Shown: one piece after another, positions 42,667 through 53,992 of the stretch
How positions within the stretch are numbered: the stretch's first letter is position 1
How the letters are laid out: every line of letters starts with the position of its first letter
From: Sulfuritalea sp.
GTDB taxonomy: Bacteria; Pseudomonadota; Gammaproteobacteria; Burkholderiales; Rhodocyclaceae
NCBI GenBank assembly: GCA_030247575.1
Contig: JAOTRV010000005.1
Span: 141,189 to 205,188, forward strand
Length of the DNA stretch: 64,000 nt
Reading direction: 5' to 3'
The notes under the pieces: generated by a model
The model's database searches: none
What the model saw: the letters and a program-made list of their open reading frames with translations, nothing else
Told to the model about the DNA's origin: nothing
Program-made: the position numbers and the translations under genes

Positions 42667-43878
42667 ATGACCCGAAGATCCCCCGTCCGTCCTGCCGACA
42701 TTCGCGGCGTCAGCCGCCTCGCGATCGACGCCACGATCGGTCTGACGCGCCTGGTCGAGACCATGCACCATAACATCCTGCGCACTCCAGGGCCGCTCGG
42801 CAAGCACACGCAGGAGCCGACAAAGGGCATCACCGGGCTGGTCTATCGCAGCATACAAGGCGTGACGCGCCTGGTCGGCGGCGGCATCGACGCGCTGCTC
42901 GCCCAATTGACGCCGCTGCTCGATGCGGAGCCGGCGACCTCGTCGGGGACGCGCGAAGGCCTGCTCGCCGCACTGAACGGCGTGATCGGCGACCATCTCG
43001 CGGCGAGCGGGAACCCGCTGGCGATTCCGATGCAGTTGCGCCGCAACGGGCAGCCGCTGGCGCTGACCCGGCAGGATATTGCCGCGTCGATTCCCCAGCC
43101 GGGCGGCAGGATTCTGCTGCTGCTGCACGGGCTGTGCATGAACGACCTGAAATGGCAGCGCAACGGACACGACCATGGCGCCGCCCTGGCGACCGCGGCC
43201 GGCTTCACGCCGCTCTATCTGCACTACAACAGCGGCCGGCATGTGTCGACCAACGGCCGCGCCTTTGCCGACATCATGGAGATGCTGGTGCAGACCTGGC
43301 CGGTTCCCGTCGAGGAGCTGGTGATCGTCGGCCACAGCATGGGCGGCCTCGTCGCGCACAGCGCCTGCCACTACGCCCGGCTTGGCGGACAGGCCTGGCT
43401 GCAGCGTCTGCGGCAACTGGTTTTTCTCGGTACGCCCCACCACGGCGCACCGCTCGAGCGCGGCGGCAACTGGGTGAATGTGATCCTCGAACTCAGCCCC
43501 TACACGGCTGCGCTGGCCCGCCTGGGCAAGATCCGCAGCGCCGGCATCACCGACCTGCGCCACGGCTGCATCCTCGACGAGGACTGGCAGCACGGCGACC
43601 GCTTCGCGCGCAACAGGAAGCGGACTCCTGTGCCGCTGCCGGCAGGCGTGCAGTGCTTCGCAATCGCGGCTTCGATCGCAAAAACGCCGGGCGAATCGGG
43701 CCGGCCGCCGCCCGGCGACGGGCTGGTGCCGGTGCAAAGCGCGCTCGGCCGGCACGCCGACCCGCGCCTGTGCCTGGACATACCCGCGTCGCGGCAGTGG
43801 CTCGGCTACGGCCTGCACCACCTCGACCTGCTCGATGACGCCGGGGTCTACGCGCAGCTGCGGCAGTGGCTTTGCTGA
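42667..43878 (+). CDS. Alpha/beta hydrolase, lipase-like
   Basis: 403 residues. A helical N-terminal part (about 1-150) precedes an alpha/beta hydrolase domain with the oxyanion segment LLLLHGLCMND, nucleophile elbow VGHSMGG (about 222-228), and a catalytic Asp/His region near GDGLVPVQSALG and LHHLDLL. It is probably an esterase or lipase. It lies next to an acyl-CoA ligase gene and may free fatty acids from storage lipid, which is inference. Confidence 0.82.
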   Translation: MTRRSPVRPADIRGVSRLAIDATIGLTRLVETMHHNILRTPGPLGKHTQEPTKGITGLVYRSIQGVTRLVGGGIDALLAQLTPLLDAEPATSSGTREGLLAALNGVIGDHLAASGNPLAIPMQLRRNGQPLALTRQDIAASIPQPGGRILLLLHGLCMNDLKWQRNGHDHGAALATAAGFTPLYLHYNSGRHVSTNGRAFADIMEMLVQTWPVPVEELVIVGHSMGGLVAHSACHYARLGGQAWLQRLRQLVFLGTPHHGAPLERGGNWVNVILELSPYTAALARLGKIRSAGITDLRHGCILDEDWQHGDRFARNRKRTPVPLPAGVQCFAIAASIAKTPGESGRPPPGDGLVPVQSALGRHADPRLCLDIPASRQWLGYGLHHLDLLDDAGVYAQLRQWLC

Positions 43879-43956
43879 GCGGCAGCCGGACCGATCAGGC
43901 ACGCGGCGCCAACTCCCATTCTGATTACAATACAAAAAATTCGCGAGGAGCATCCA

Positions 43957-45621
<1,665 letters not shown>

Positions 45622-45638
45622 GGGAGGATCAATCCGCC

Positions 45639-45923
45639 ATGAGCGAAATACGTGTCATCCGCCCGCATGGAGTAACCCTCAAGCGCGCCCGCAAGGGCGC
45701 TGAGCACATCGCCGAGGAACTGGGCGAGGAATTCGGCCTCGACCACGAATGGGACGGCAACATCCTGCGCTTCCAGCGCATGGGCGTTGCCGGGCACATC
45801 GAGGTGGGCAAGAAGGACGTCGAGATCTACGTGAAGCTCGGCTTCCTGCTCATGGCGCTCGCACCGCGCATCGAGCACGAAATCAATCGCTTCTGCGACG
45901 AGAACTTCGGCCCGGTCGCATAG
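45639..45923 (+). CDS. PHA-system family protein
   Basis: 94 residues, MSEIRVIRPHGVTLKRARKGAEHIAEELGEEF and GHIEVGKKDVEIYVKLGFLLMALAPRIEHEI (outline), match the small polyhydroxyalkanoic acid system family (PHA_gran_rgn type). Members are linked to granule formation though the biochemistry is not defined. It follows fadD by 17 bp with GGGAGGA upstream, so it is in the same unit. Confidence 0.82.
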   Translation: MSEIRVIRPHGVTLKRARKGAEHIAEELGEEFGLDHEWDGNILRFQRMGVAGHIEVGKKDVEIYVKLGFLLMALAPRIEHEINRFCDENFGPVA

Positions 45924-45947
45924 TCGCCTCTGCCGCGCCGGTCCGAC

Positions 45948-46925
45948 GTGATTCCGCCGCCGGTACTCTTCGGCGCCTTCGATCGCCACAATCTCGGCGA
46001 CATCCTGCTCGGGCATGTGGCCGCCGCAGAGACCGGTGGCGGGACATTTGCCGGACTCGCGACGCGGGACCTGACGCCGTGCGGCGGCCAGCGGGTCGCC
46101 TCGCTCGACGCCTTCACGACGCCCCTGACGCTGATCCACGTCGGCGGCGAACTGCTCGACTGCGACGCGGCGCAGGCCGCCTGCATGCTGGATGAAGCGG
46201 GCCCGCGCTGGCGGCGGCAGGCGCCCTACGTGGTGGCCAGGCACGACCTGCCACCCGGCTCGGAGGTCGAGTTCCGGGCGGTCGGCGGTGTCGAACTCGG
46301 CGAACGCGACGAGGCCTTCCGCAACGAAGTGTTCGCCGCCCTGCGCGAAGCCCGCGGCGTCAGCGTGCGGGACCGCACGACGCTGGCGCTGCTCGCCGCC
46401 GCCGGCATCGACGCCGCGCTGGTTCCCGATCCGGTGACGCGGATCGCCGGGCTGTTCGGCACGCGCATCCTGACCGGAGTCCGGCGCCGCGATCCCTATC
46501 TCGCCGTCCAGTTCGCCGCCGAGTGCGGCGACGACGCGACGCTGGCGGCATTCGCCCGCGGCCTCGACCGCCTCGGCCTGCCCGTGGCGCTGTTCCGCGC
46601 CGGCGCCGCGCCGTGGCACGACGCGCTCGAACCCTACCATCGCCTCGCCATGCGCACCGAGCGTCCGCCGCAGATCGTCGAATCGCTCGACGTATGGGAC
46701 ATCTGCGCCCTGATCGCCGGCAGCAGCGGCTATGTCGGCACCAGCCTGCACGGCCGCCTCGTCGCCGAAGCCTTCGGAGTGCCGGCAGTGAGCCTCGAAC
46801 GCGAGCCGGGGTCGGCCGGGAAGCTGCGCGCCTACCTCGCGACCTGGTCGCCGGGCGCCGCGCCGCTCGACCCCGAGGCATTTGCCGACGGCAGCTTCGA
46901 TTTCGCGGCGAAGGCACGACAATGA
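45948..46925 (+). CDS. Polysaccharide pyruvyl transferase family protein
   Basis: 325 residues beginning VIPPPVLFGAFDRHNLGDILLG, with the HNLGD start and the HGRLVAEAFGVPAVSL segment (TSLHGRL) typical of CsaB/WcaK-like pyruvyl transferases. It adds pyruvate ketals to glycans or processes a related sugar. GTG start at 45948. It begins 24 bp after the PHA-system gene; no link to storage is evident. Confidence 0.82.
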   Translation: MIPPPVLFGAFDRHNLGDILLGHVAAAETGGGTFAGLATRDLTPCGGQRVASLDAFTTPLTLIHVGGELLDCDAAQAACMLDEAGPRWRRQAPYVVARHDLPPGSEVEFRAVGGVELGERDEAFRNEVFAALREARGVSVRDRTTLALLAAAGIDAALVPDPVTRIAGLFGTRILTGVRRRDPYLAVQFAAECGDDATLAAFARGLDRLGLPVALFRAGAAPWHDALEPYHRLAMRTERPPQIVESLDVWDICALIAGSSGYVGTSLHGRLVAEAFGVPAVSLEREPGSAGKLRAYLATWSPGAAPLDPEAFADGSFDFAAKARQ

Positions 46926-47035
46926 CCGGGCGCAGCCCGAATGCCGCGCCGGCTCACCCCGGCTCATTTGCGCAAGGTATGCTTCGCAGGCGAAAACGGC
47001 TCGAACGAGCCACCGAATAATTGTCGGGGATTCCT

Positions 47036-47887
47036 GTGCAATTCGACGGCTATTACATCAACCTGGACACCAGCGTCGACCGCGACGCCAGGATGCGGCA
47101 GCAGTTGGCCGCGCTCCGCATCGCGGGAACATATCGACGATTCGAGGCCATTCGAGGCGCGGGCACGCCGCAGCGATCGCAGACCACCTTGACCGACGGG
47201 CACCTGGGATGCTGGTTGAGCCATCAGGCAGTCTGGATGCAGGGAATCCGGGCCGGCCGTCATCTGCACGTGCTGGAGGACGACGCGATCCTCAGCCCCC
47301 TGCTGGTGCAGATGCTGGAAAAGCCGAACCTCGACGAGGACGGATGGGATCTGCTATTTACGGATGTCTATTTTCATCCGCCGCCTTCCCCGGTTCAATT
47401 CACTCAACTGATGAACTGGATGCAAGCCTTTGCCCGAGGCAAGGGCGTCGTCCTCGCCGACCTGAAGGACCTGCCCTTCACCGGCACCACGTCCTACCTC
47501 GTCAATCACCGCGGCATGGAGAAGCTCTTGGCCCTGACCGATGGCCAGTGGACGCTGAATCGAAGCTTCGATGTCCATCTGCAGGAGCTTGTCCGTCAGG
47601 GGAAGGTTCGTGCGCGCGTTACCGTTCCCTTTGTATCGACGATCGGTCCGGAAAACCTCGCAACGACCACGGGCAGTCAGGGACCCGCGCTGGCGGCGCT
47701 CAATGCATTTCGTGAGGCGCTGTACTACCGGGCCGACCCGTCCGCCATCTACGCGAGAATCCGGCCCTGCGAATGCAGGACGGAGACAGCCACGGCGCCG
47801 CTTCTGGGCATCTATCTGGAACTGCTGCGCAACGTGCTCGGAACCCTCGACACGGCTCCGGATCAGGCTGGCGAAACACAGGGCTAG
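47036..47887 (+). CDS. Glycosyltransferase family 25 protein
   Basis: About 283 residues, starting VQFDGYYINLDTSVDRDARM and containing LGCWLSHQAVW and HVLEDDAIL, the GT25 donor-binding and DxD-like motifs. It probably transfers a hexose to lipooligosaccharide or another glycan. GTG 47036 is chosen because GGGG lies 7 bases upstream; a TTG at 47021 in frame is the alternative. Confidence 0.82.
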   Translation: MQFDGYYINLDTSVDRDARMRQQLAALRIAGTYRRFEAIRGAGTPQRSQTTLTDGHLGCWLSHQAVWMQGIRAGRHLHVLEDDAILSPLLVQMLEKPNLDEDGWDLLFTDVYFHPPPSPVQFTQLMNWMQAFARGKGVVLADLKDLPFTGTTSYLVNHRGMEKLLALTDGQWTLNRSFDVHLQELVRQGKVRARVTVPFVSTIGPENLATTTGSQGPALAALNAFREALYYRADPSAIYARIRPCECRTETATAPLLGIYLELLRNVLGTLDTAPDQAGETQG

Positions 47888-47902
47888 CCGGTCCCGCGCC
47901 GG

Positions 47903-49060
47903 TCATGCCTCGACGCGATTCCGGCCGCCCTGCTTCGCCCGGTACAGCGCCGCATCCGCCTCGGCGATCAATGCCTCGATATCGGCGGCCTGTCCGGCCT
48001 CGCCCTGCGCCACCGACAGGCCGATGCTCACCGTATAGGCGGGCAATTCCTTGTTGCGATGAATCTCGATTTCGCCGCGGATGCGCTCCGCGACTTTCCT
48101 GGCTTCGGCGAGGCCGGTATCGGGCAGCAGAATCACGAATTCCTCGCCACCGAAGCGGGCAAGGACATCCGGCAGGCGCAGCATCTGCGCCGCGCGACTG
48201 GTGAAGTCCTTGATCACCAGGTCGCCGACGTGGTGGCCGTACGTGTCGTTCACCTTCTTGAAGAAATCGATGTCGGACGCAATAGTCGCCAGCGGCCGGC
48301 GCGCGCGCATGCTGCGCGCCCATTCCACTTCCGCCTGGGCGAAAAACGCGCGGCGATTGAGCGCGCCGGTCATCGGGTCGCGCGTCGCCATGAATTCCAG
48401 CTCGGCCCGCAGGCGCTCGTTGGTCAGCAGGATGAAGCCGACCGACAGCCCCAACACCCCGAGCGAGAACATGCCCAGATACACCTGCTGGATCAGGTTG
48501 CGATCGAAGATCTCGTCGGATTGATCGACCGCGACCGTCAGCGTCGTCAGGCGCCAGACCGCCACCAGGACCCCCAGCACAAAAAATGCGGTGAGGAACC
48601 GGCTGCCGATACCCGTCGGCTTGGCGCGCCACGCGAGCACGGCACCGATGGAAAACAGGCCCATGTGCGCCAGCGACATGATGAAGATGCGGCCCTGATA
48701 GCTGTGACTGCCGTAGGTCAGCCAGACGATCAGGATCACCACCGCGCCGATGCCGTCGAGCGCGGGGCGCCACCGGGGCTCCTGCCCCGCGTAGCGCTGC
48801 AGGCCGACAATGAGCAGATACTGCCCCAACAGCAGCGCGGTGCTGGCGACGACGATGGAAAACACATCGGCAAAGATGCCGCGCATCGAAGCGAGCCCGG
48901 ATGCGCTGCCGATCAGGACGACCGCGAGCGCCCAGTCGCCCAGGCCGTTTATGTCGTCGGGGAAACTCCTGGCCTGCACCCACAGCACCAGCGCGCAGAA
49001 CATCCCCAGCAGGTTCGCCACCAGAAGGAAGGTGCGGGGATCGACGATTTCGGTCAACAC
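47903..49060 (-). CDS. Membrane diguanylate cyclase
   Basis: 385 residues: about six membrane helices (1-205) and a C-terminal GGDEF domain with FGGEEF (about 318-323), an I-site RLPD five residues before it, and the Mg-site DIDFFKKVNDTYGH. It should make cyclic di-GMP with product inhibition. The sensory signal is unknown. GTG at 49060 is the start; its ribosome site is weak. A repeat copy lies just upstream (49142-49166). Confidence 0.9.
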   Translation of the reverse strand: MLTEIVDPRTFLLVANLLGMFCALVLWVQARSFPDDINGLGDWALAVVLIGSASGLASMRGIFADVFSIVVASTALLLGQYLLIVGLQRYAGQEPRWRPALDGIGAVVILIVWLTYGSHSYQGRIFIMSLAHMGLFSIGAVLAWRAKPTGIGSRFLTAFFVLGVLVAVWRLTTLTVAVDQSDEIFDRNLIQQVYLGMFSLGVLGLSVGFILLTNERLRAELEFMATRDPMTGALNRRAFFAQAEVEWARSMRARRPLATIASDIDFFKKVNDTYGHHVGDLVIKDFTSRAAQMLRLPDVLARFGGEEFVILLPDTGLAEARKVAERIRGEIEIHRNKELPAYTVSIGLSVAQGEAGQAADIEALIAEADAALYRAKQGGRNRVEA

Positions 49061-49231
49061 GAAAAGAGGACCAAAAAGAGAACCATCGCCGGGGACGCAA
49101 CGGGTCGCGAACGGGTCATGAGGACAGCGGATGGATTCCGGCGCCGTGCCGCCGGCGTCGACTCCCGGCGATCGACCGGCCGCCTCCGCTGATTCCGGCG
49201 AAAGCGGCGATCGATCCGGACGGTATGTGAA

Positions 49232-49489
49232 TCAGCCTTGCAGCGACTTGATCAGCTCGACGTAGCGGGTCATCGCGTCATCGCTCGCGGTGCCCTTGAC
49301 CGCGGCCCACGCGTCGTACTTGGCGCGCCCGACCATGTCGGTGAAACCTGGCCGCTTGCCTTCGACGTCGCCGGCGGTGGCCTGCTTGTAGAGGGCATAA
49401 ATCTGCAACAGCTGGTCGTTGGAGGGACGCTCCGGGAGTTGCTTGGAGGCGGCCACTGCGGCTTCGAACTGGGTCTTGAGTTTGCTCAT
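49232..49489 (-). CDS. Acyl-CoA-binding protein
   Basis: 85 residues with the ACBP signature: FEAAVAASKQLPERPSNDQLLQIYALYKQATAGD (outline) and KYDAWAAVKGTASDDAMTRYVELI. It binds long-chain acyl-CoA esters in the cytosol. It is divergent from the WS/DGAT gene with an 81-bp shared promoter region, consistent with supply of substrate to that enzyme. Confidence 0.93.
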   Translation of the reverse strand: MSKLKTQFEAAVAASKQLPERPSNDQLLQIYALYKQATAGDVEGKRPGFTDMVGRAKYDAWAAVKGTASDDAMTRYVELIKSLQG

Positions 49490-49570
49490 GTCGTCTTTCG
49501 TAGCAACAAAGAGTCATCATCGGGATTTGGCTTGGACTATTATATGCCGCCAACTTGGAGGAAGCGCGCA

Positions 49571-51184
49571 ATGTCCCAACGTGAACGGATGTCGGCGGTC
49601 GATACCGCCTGGCTGCGGATGGACCGCCCGACCAATCTGATGATGATCGTCGGGGTTCTGATCTTCAGTCAGCGGATGGACTTCGACAGGCTGCGAGACA
49701 CAATCGAAGCGCGCCTGGTAGGACGCTACCGCCGTTTCCGCCAATGCGCGGTGCAGGAAGTTGCGGGCGCCTTCTGGCAGGACGACCCCGACTTCGACAT
49801 CGACGCCCATCTGCGCCGCCGCGCCCTTCCCGCCGGCGCCGGCAAGAAGGAACTGCAGGCGCTGGCGAGTGAGCTGGCGGTACAACCGCTCAATCCGGGC
49901 AAGCCGCTGTGGCGCTTCGACCTGATCGAGGATTACGACGGCGGATCGGCCATAGTGGTGCGCATCCATCACAGCATCGCAGACGGCATCGCCCTGGTGG
50001 GCGTGATCCTTTCGCTGACCGACCTGACTCCGAACGCCCCGCCGCAGGAGCACGTGGCCATCGATGTCGATGACACGGAAGGCAGCCATGTTCCTGCCGG
50101 CCTGTTCGAAACCCTGGCCGAGGTGATGGCGTCAGTGGTTCACACCGGCACCGAGCTCGGCGGCAAGGCCATGGACCTGGCGTCGGACCCGGACCGCATG
50201 TCGACTTACGGCCGTCATGGCATCGGCCTGCTCACCGAGCTCGCCAAGCTGCTGGCGATGCCGCCCGACTCCCGTACCAGCCTCAAGGGCAAGACCGGCA
50301 CCGTGAAGCGCGTCGCGTGGTCTGAACTGATCCCGCTGGGCGAAGTCAAGGCGCTGGGCAAGACGCTCGGCTGCTCGGTCAATGACGTGCTGCTGTCGTC
50401 CGTCGCCGGTGCCTTCCGCGCCTATTTCCTGCAAAAGGGCGAGACCGTGCGCGACGTCGAGGTCCGGGCCATGATTCCGGTGAACCTGCGCTCCGCGCGC
50501 GACGAGGGCACGCTGGGTAACCGCTTCGGTCTCGGCACCCTGTCGCTGCCGCTGCACGAAGACAATCCCTTCGCCCGCCTGTTCCTGGTGCGCGAACGTA
50601 TGAATGAACTCAAGGGCTCCTACCAGCCGCCGCTGACCCTGGGTATCCTGGCTGCGGTCGGCGTCGCGCCGAAGCTTGTGCAACAGCAGTTTCTCGACAT
50701 GCTCGCGGCCAAGGCCAGCACGGTGATGACCAATGTGCCCGGCCCGCGGCAACCGCTCTATCTGGCCGGCGCCCGGCTCGAACAGACCATGTTCTGGGTG
50801 CCGCAGTCGGGCGACATCGGCATCGGCGTCTCGATCCTCAGCTACAACGACAATGTCCAGTTCGGCTTGATCACCGATCGCCATTTCGTGCCCGACCCCG
50901 AGACCATCGCGCCGCTGTTCGCCGCCGAATTCGAAAAGATGCTGCTGGCCCTGCTGCTGCTGGACTGGGAGCAACCATTCGACCCGGTGCAGGTGGAACA
51001 GCAGTTGTTCGGCAAGCAAACTCCGCCGGCCGGGGCAGCCGCCGCACGGCCAAAGCGGAAGCCCGCCGCGGCACGCAAGCCGCGAAGCGCCAGTGCCGGT
51101 ACCGGCGGGGCCGCCAGCATCGCCGTTTCGCCAGCGCCGACTTTTCGCGGCAGGGCGCCGAAGCGCGCGCGCAAGACGGCCTGA
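49571..51184 (+). CDS. Wax ester synthase/diacylglycerol acyltransferase
   Basis: 537 residues. The catalytic HHSIADG (133-139) matches the HHxxxDG motif of WS/DGAT enzymes, with the later NDVLLSSVAGAFR and PGPRQPLYLAGA segments. It transfers acyl-CoA to long-chain alcohols or diacylglycerol at the membrane. From about residue 480 there is a basic Ala/Lys/Pro tail (ARPKRKPAAARKPRS...), part of which (IAVSPAPT) comes from a dispersed-repeat copy at 51121-51145. GGAGG lies before ATG 49571. Confidence 0.93.
   Translation: MSQRERMSAVDTAWLRMDRPTNLMMIVGVLIFSQRMDFDRLRDTIEARLVGRYRRFRQCAVQEVAGAFWQDDPDFDIDAHLRRRALPAGAGKKELQALASELAVQPLNPGKPLWRFDLIEDYDGGSAIVVRIHHSIADGIALVGVILSLTDLTPNAPPQEHVAIDVDDTEGSHVPAGLFETLAEVMASVVHTGTELGGKAMDLASDPDRMSTYGRHGIGLLTELAKLLAMPPDSRTSLKGKTGTVKRVAWSELIPLGEVKALGKTLGCSVNDVLLSSVAGAFRAYFLQKGETVRDVEVRAMIPVNLRSARDEGTLGNRFGLGTLSLPLHEDNPFARLFLVRERMNELKGSYQPPLTLGILAAVGVAPKLVQQQFLDMLAAKASTVMTNVPGPRQPLYLAGARLEQTMFWVPQSGDIGIGVSILSYNDNVQFGLITDRHFVPDPETIAPLFAAEFEKMLLALLLLDWEQPFDPVQVEQQLFGKQTPPAGAAAARPKRKPAAARKPRSASAGTGGAASIAVSPAPTFRGRAPKRARKTA
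51121..51145 (-). repeat. Dispersed 25-bp repeat, copy in the WS/DGAT 3' end
   Basis: On the minus strand it matches the reference copy in 24 of 25 positions by hand count. It encodes part of the variable basic tail of WS/DGAT. Confidence 0.6.
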
Positions 51185-51194
51185 ACCAGCCCGC

Positions 51195-51992
51195 CTATTT
51201 TTCGAGTTCCGCCTTCGCCAATTCGACGTCGAGGCGTTCCATAGCCTCGACCGGCGTCGCGGCGGCGGCCTTTTCGTAGAGCTTCACCGCCTGCTCCATT
51301 TTCCCGTCACCGAACAGCAGCACCAGCGCGTTGGCATATTCGATGCGGGCGATGGCCGAATCGGGCATGATCTTGAGTGCCGTCTCGAAATGGCTCAGCG
51401 CCAGATCCCTGGTCGCGCCGAAGGTCAGCTTGCCCACCATGGCGCCCATCTTGTCCACCACTTCCGCGTTGAAGGTCCCCAGGGCGACGTGCGCCTCGGC
51501 GTGCTTCGGCTGGAGCTTCAGGGCCGCTTCCAGCCCCGCTTTGATCTTGCCTCCCAGGCCGCCCGTCAGGGCCTTGAGCACGGAGACGCCCTGACTGTAG
51601 CGGCCCAGCGCATAGGCCTGGAAGTAATGGGCGTTGGCGTTCTCCGGCTGCGCCTGTTGCAGCTCCTCGCAGCGCGCGGCAATGAGCTGAAACAGTTCGA
51701 GCTTGCGCTGCCCGTCCGCTTCGAGATAGGTGGCGTGGATCATCGCCGCCTTGTTGGCGACGTTGTAGCCATCGAGGCCGGCCGCCAGGCCCGCCTCGCA
51801 GGCGGCGTGGAACCTGCCCTGATGATAGAGGCGCCATGCCTCCTGAATGGCGGCGTCGGCGGGAAAGGTTTCCCGGTCGCCGCGATGCAGGCGCTCCCAG
51901 CTTTTCTTCAGGGCGGCGCCCGCGTAAACGAAGGCCTTGTCCGCGTGCGGAAACTGTTTCCAGGCGGACTTCGCGGTGCTTGGCTTCATCAT
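51195..51992 (-). CDS. TPR-like protein of unknown role
   Basis: 265 residues, helical, with TPR-like units (AIQEAWRLYHQGRFHAACEAGLAAG, HYFQAYALGRYSQGV, AHVALGTFNAEVVDKMGAM, ARIEYANALVLLFGDGKMEQAVKLYEKAAAATP). There is no signal peptide. It begins just 4 bp after the TetR gene and its 3' end abuts WS/DGAT, so it is probably co-expressed with the regulator. Function unknown. Confidence 0.78.
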   Translation of the reverse strand: MMKPSTAKSAWKQFPHADKAFVYAGAALKKSWERLHRGDRETFPADAAIQEAWRLYHQGRFHAACEAGLAAGLDGYNVANKAAMIHATYLEADGQRKLELFQLIAARCEELQQAQPENANAHYFQAYALGRYSQGVSVLKALTGGLGGKIKAGLEAALKLQPKHAEAHVALGTFNAEVVDKMGAMVGKLTFGATRDLALSHFETALKIMPDSAIARIEYANALVLLFGDGKMEQAVKLYEKAAAATPVEAMERLDVELAKAELEK

Positions 51993-51996
51993 GTCC

Positions 51997-52647
51997 TCAA
52001 GCAGTCAGGTAATGTTTCGAGACTTCCTCGAACAGCTTGCGCGAGCGGCCGGTCAGGTAGGGCGCGGCCAGCGCCATGACCTGGAAGGCGCCGCGCGCCA
52101 GGCTGTCGTTGCCGATCGCCTTGCGCGGGTCGCTGACGAATTCGAAGGACAGCCAGTAGGTGGCGACCACCGTCATGTTGGTCGCCAGAGCCTGGATTTC
52201 GGCCGGCGTCGCCTTCATGTCGCCGGTCGCCACCAGCCCCTTGCAGATCGTGGTCGCGGTGCCAACCTTGCGCGCCACGATGCGCTTGAAGTGGGTCTCG
52301 ATCAGGCGGTTGCGCGACAGCAGTTCGTTGACGTCGCGGTAGAGGAAGCGGAACTTCCAGATCGCCTCGAAGATCAGGTGCAGGAACAGCCAGATGTCCT
52401 CGACATTGGGCGCCCGGCGCGCGGGCGCCGAAAGCGTGTCCTCGATCTCGCGTTCGAAATCGGCGAACAGGGACTCGATGATCTCGTCCTTGCTGTGGAA
52501 GTGGTAATAGAGATTGCCCGGGCTGATGCCCATCTCGTCGGAAATCAGCTGCGTGGTGACGTTCGGCTCGCCGAATTCGTTGAACAGCGCCAGCGAGGTT
52601 TCGAGGATGCGCTCGCGCGTGCGGCGCTTGGGCTTTCTTTCCATCAA
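51997..52647 (-). CDS. TetR-family regulator
   Basis: 216 residues. N-terminal HTH (TRERILETSLALFNEFGEPNVTTQLISDEMGISPGNLYYHFHSKDEI, outline) and a C-terminal ligand domain. TetR regulators near acyl-CoA genes often respond to acyl-CoA. It lies between the patatin and TPR genes on the minus strand and may control the storage-lipid genes. Confidence 0.9.
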   Translation of the reverse strand: MMERKPKRRTRERILETSLALFNEFGEPNVTTQLISDEMGISPGNLYYHFHSKDEIIESLFADFEREIEDTLSAPARRAPNVEDIWLFLHLIFEAIWKFRFLYRDVNELLSRNRLIETHFKRIVARKVGTATTICKGLVATGDMKATPAEIQALATNMTVVATYWLSFEFVSDPRKAIGNDSLARGAFQVMALAAPYLTGRSRKLFEEVSKHYLTA

Positions 52648-52713
52648 TCATCAGTCCCGACCAATCCGGCCAGAATAGCAGAAAGCGCGGCGGCGGCAGC
52701 CATGCGGCCAGGC

Positions 52714-53943
52714 TCACGCCACGGACTGCATGCGCCTGACCGCCCGCGCCAGCTCGTCGAGCGTATCGGACAGGCGCAGCGCGGTCAGCCCCATGTGCCC
52801 GGCGCGGCGCCGCTTCAGGCGACCCATGCGCCGCGCCAGCGAACGGTGCGGGTCGGCCAGGATGGCGCGATTGATCGAGACGCCATGCCGCGCCAGCTTC
52901 GGCGCCAGTTCGTCATGGCGCCGCAGCAGTTCCTCGCGCGTGTTCCGGTAGGCCTGCTCGGAAAGCCGCTTGCGGTCGGCATAGCTGAACATGTTGGTGA
53001 AGAACATGTCGGCGTCGTCGCGGCTGGGTTCGAACAGGATCACATCGGCATCCTTGTACTCGATGTCGTATTTCTCCAGACCGGTTTTCATGCGCGAATG
53101 GATGATGGCGCGAAAGGTCTGCGCCAGCACCACCGGCAGCCCGCCATCGACCAGGTGGCGCTGCCGGATATGGCGCTCGTGCGAAGCGTGCTTCGCATCG
53201 AAGGGCACCAGCGGATTGATGCACAGCACCAGCCGCGCGCCTTCCCTGAGCGCCACGGAAGCATGCAGGGTCTTCTTCAGCGCCCCATCGACGAACCAGT
53301 GGCCGTCGATCCCGACCGGCGGAAACAGGCCCGGCAGCGCGGCACTGGCGCGCACCGCGGTGGCGATGGGCACGTGCTCACGGCCGGCGGCGCCGAAGGT
53401 CACCGAGGTGCCGGAGTCGAGGTCGGTGGCGATCAGAAACAGGCGCTTGCGCAGCTTGCGGAAGTCGTTGGTGAGTCCGGGCAGGGAAAACAACCGGACC
53501 AGGAAATCGTCGATGCCGGCGTTGTCGAAGATGCCGGTCGGGATCGCCTGCGACAGGCGCTGGAATGATGCAAGGAAATCATGCCGCAGCGGACTGCGCA
53601 GGTAATCCCGCAATGCATCCAGCGCCAAGGTCGGCAGCGCCGCCACGCGCCGCGCGTATTCGCCAAAAGCGGGCTTGAGCAACATCCCGGGATCGAACGG
53701 AACCTCGGCCGATTCGCTGTCTATGAACATCCGGTACATGTAGTCCGGACTGAGGCCGTTGGCCAGACCAGCGGCGATGAAGCTGCCGGCGCTGACGCCG
53801 ACATAGGCATCGAGATCGTTGAAATCGAAGCCGTCCAGCGCCTCGGACAGCGCCATCAACGCACCGATCTCGTAGACCGCACCCAGCGGCCCGCCGCCCG
53901 CAAGCGCAAGGCCCATTTTCGGCTGCCGGTTCGGCTGACTCAT
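52714..53943 (-). CDS. Patatin-like phospholipase
   Basis: 409 residues. Oxyanion GGGPLGAVYEIGA, nucleophile GVSAGS (about 49-54) and catalytic Asp in DGALKK make the Ser-Asp dyad of patatins. The C-terminal half is long and helical with a basic end. Patatins degrade membrane or storage lipid, and some sit on granules. It follows the phasin gene by 49 bp. Confidence 0.9.
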   Translation of the reverse strand: MSQPNRQPKMGLALAGGGPLGAVYEIGALMALSEALDGFDFNDLDAYVGVSAGSFIAAGLANGLSPDYMYRMFIDSESAEVPFDPGMLLKPAFGEYARRVAALPTLALDALRDYLRSPLRHDFLASFQRLSQAIPTGIFDNAGIDDFLVRLFSLPGLTNDFRKLRKRLFLIATDLDSGTSVTFGAAGREHVPIATAVRASAALPGLFPPVGIDGHWFVDGALKKTLHASVALREGARLVLCINPLVPFDAKHASHERHIRQRHLVDGGLPVVLAQTFRAIIHSRMKTGLEKYDIEYKDADVILFEPSRDDADMFFTNMFSYADRKRLSEQAYRNTREELLRRHDELAPKLARHGVSINRAILADPHRSLARRMGRLKRRRAGHMGLTALRLSDTLDELARAVRRMQSVA

Positions 53944-53992
53944 TCAGACCTCCCCACGACAGCCATCCGGCCCATGCCGATACGATCCGGCG

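Noticed and set aside
43903-43931. Promoter of fadD
   Set aside because: TACAAT at 43926-43931 is a fair -10, but no -35 hexamer fits at 16-18 bp.
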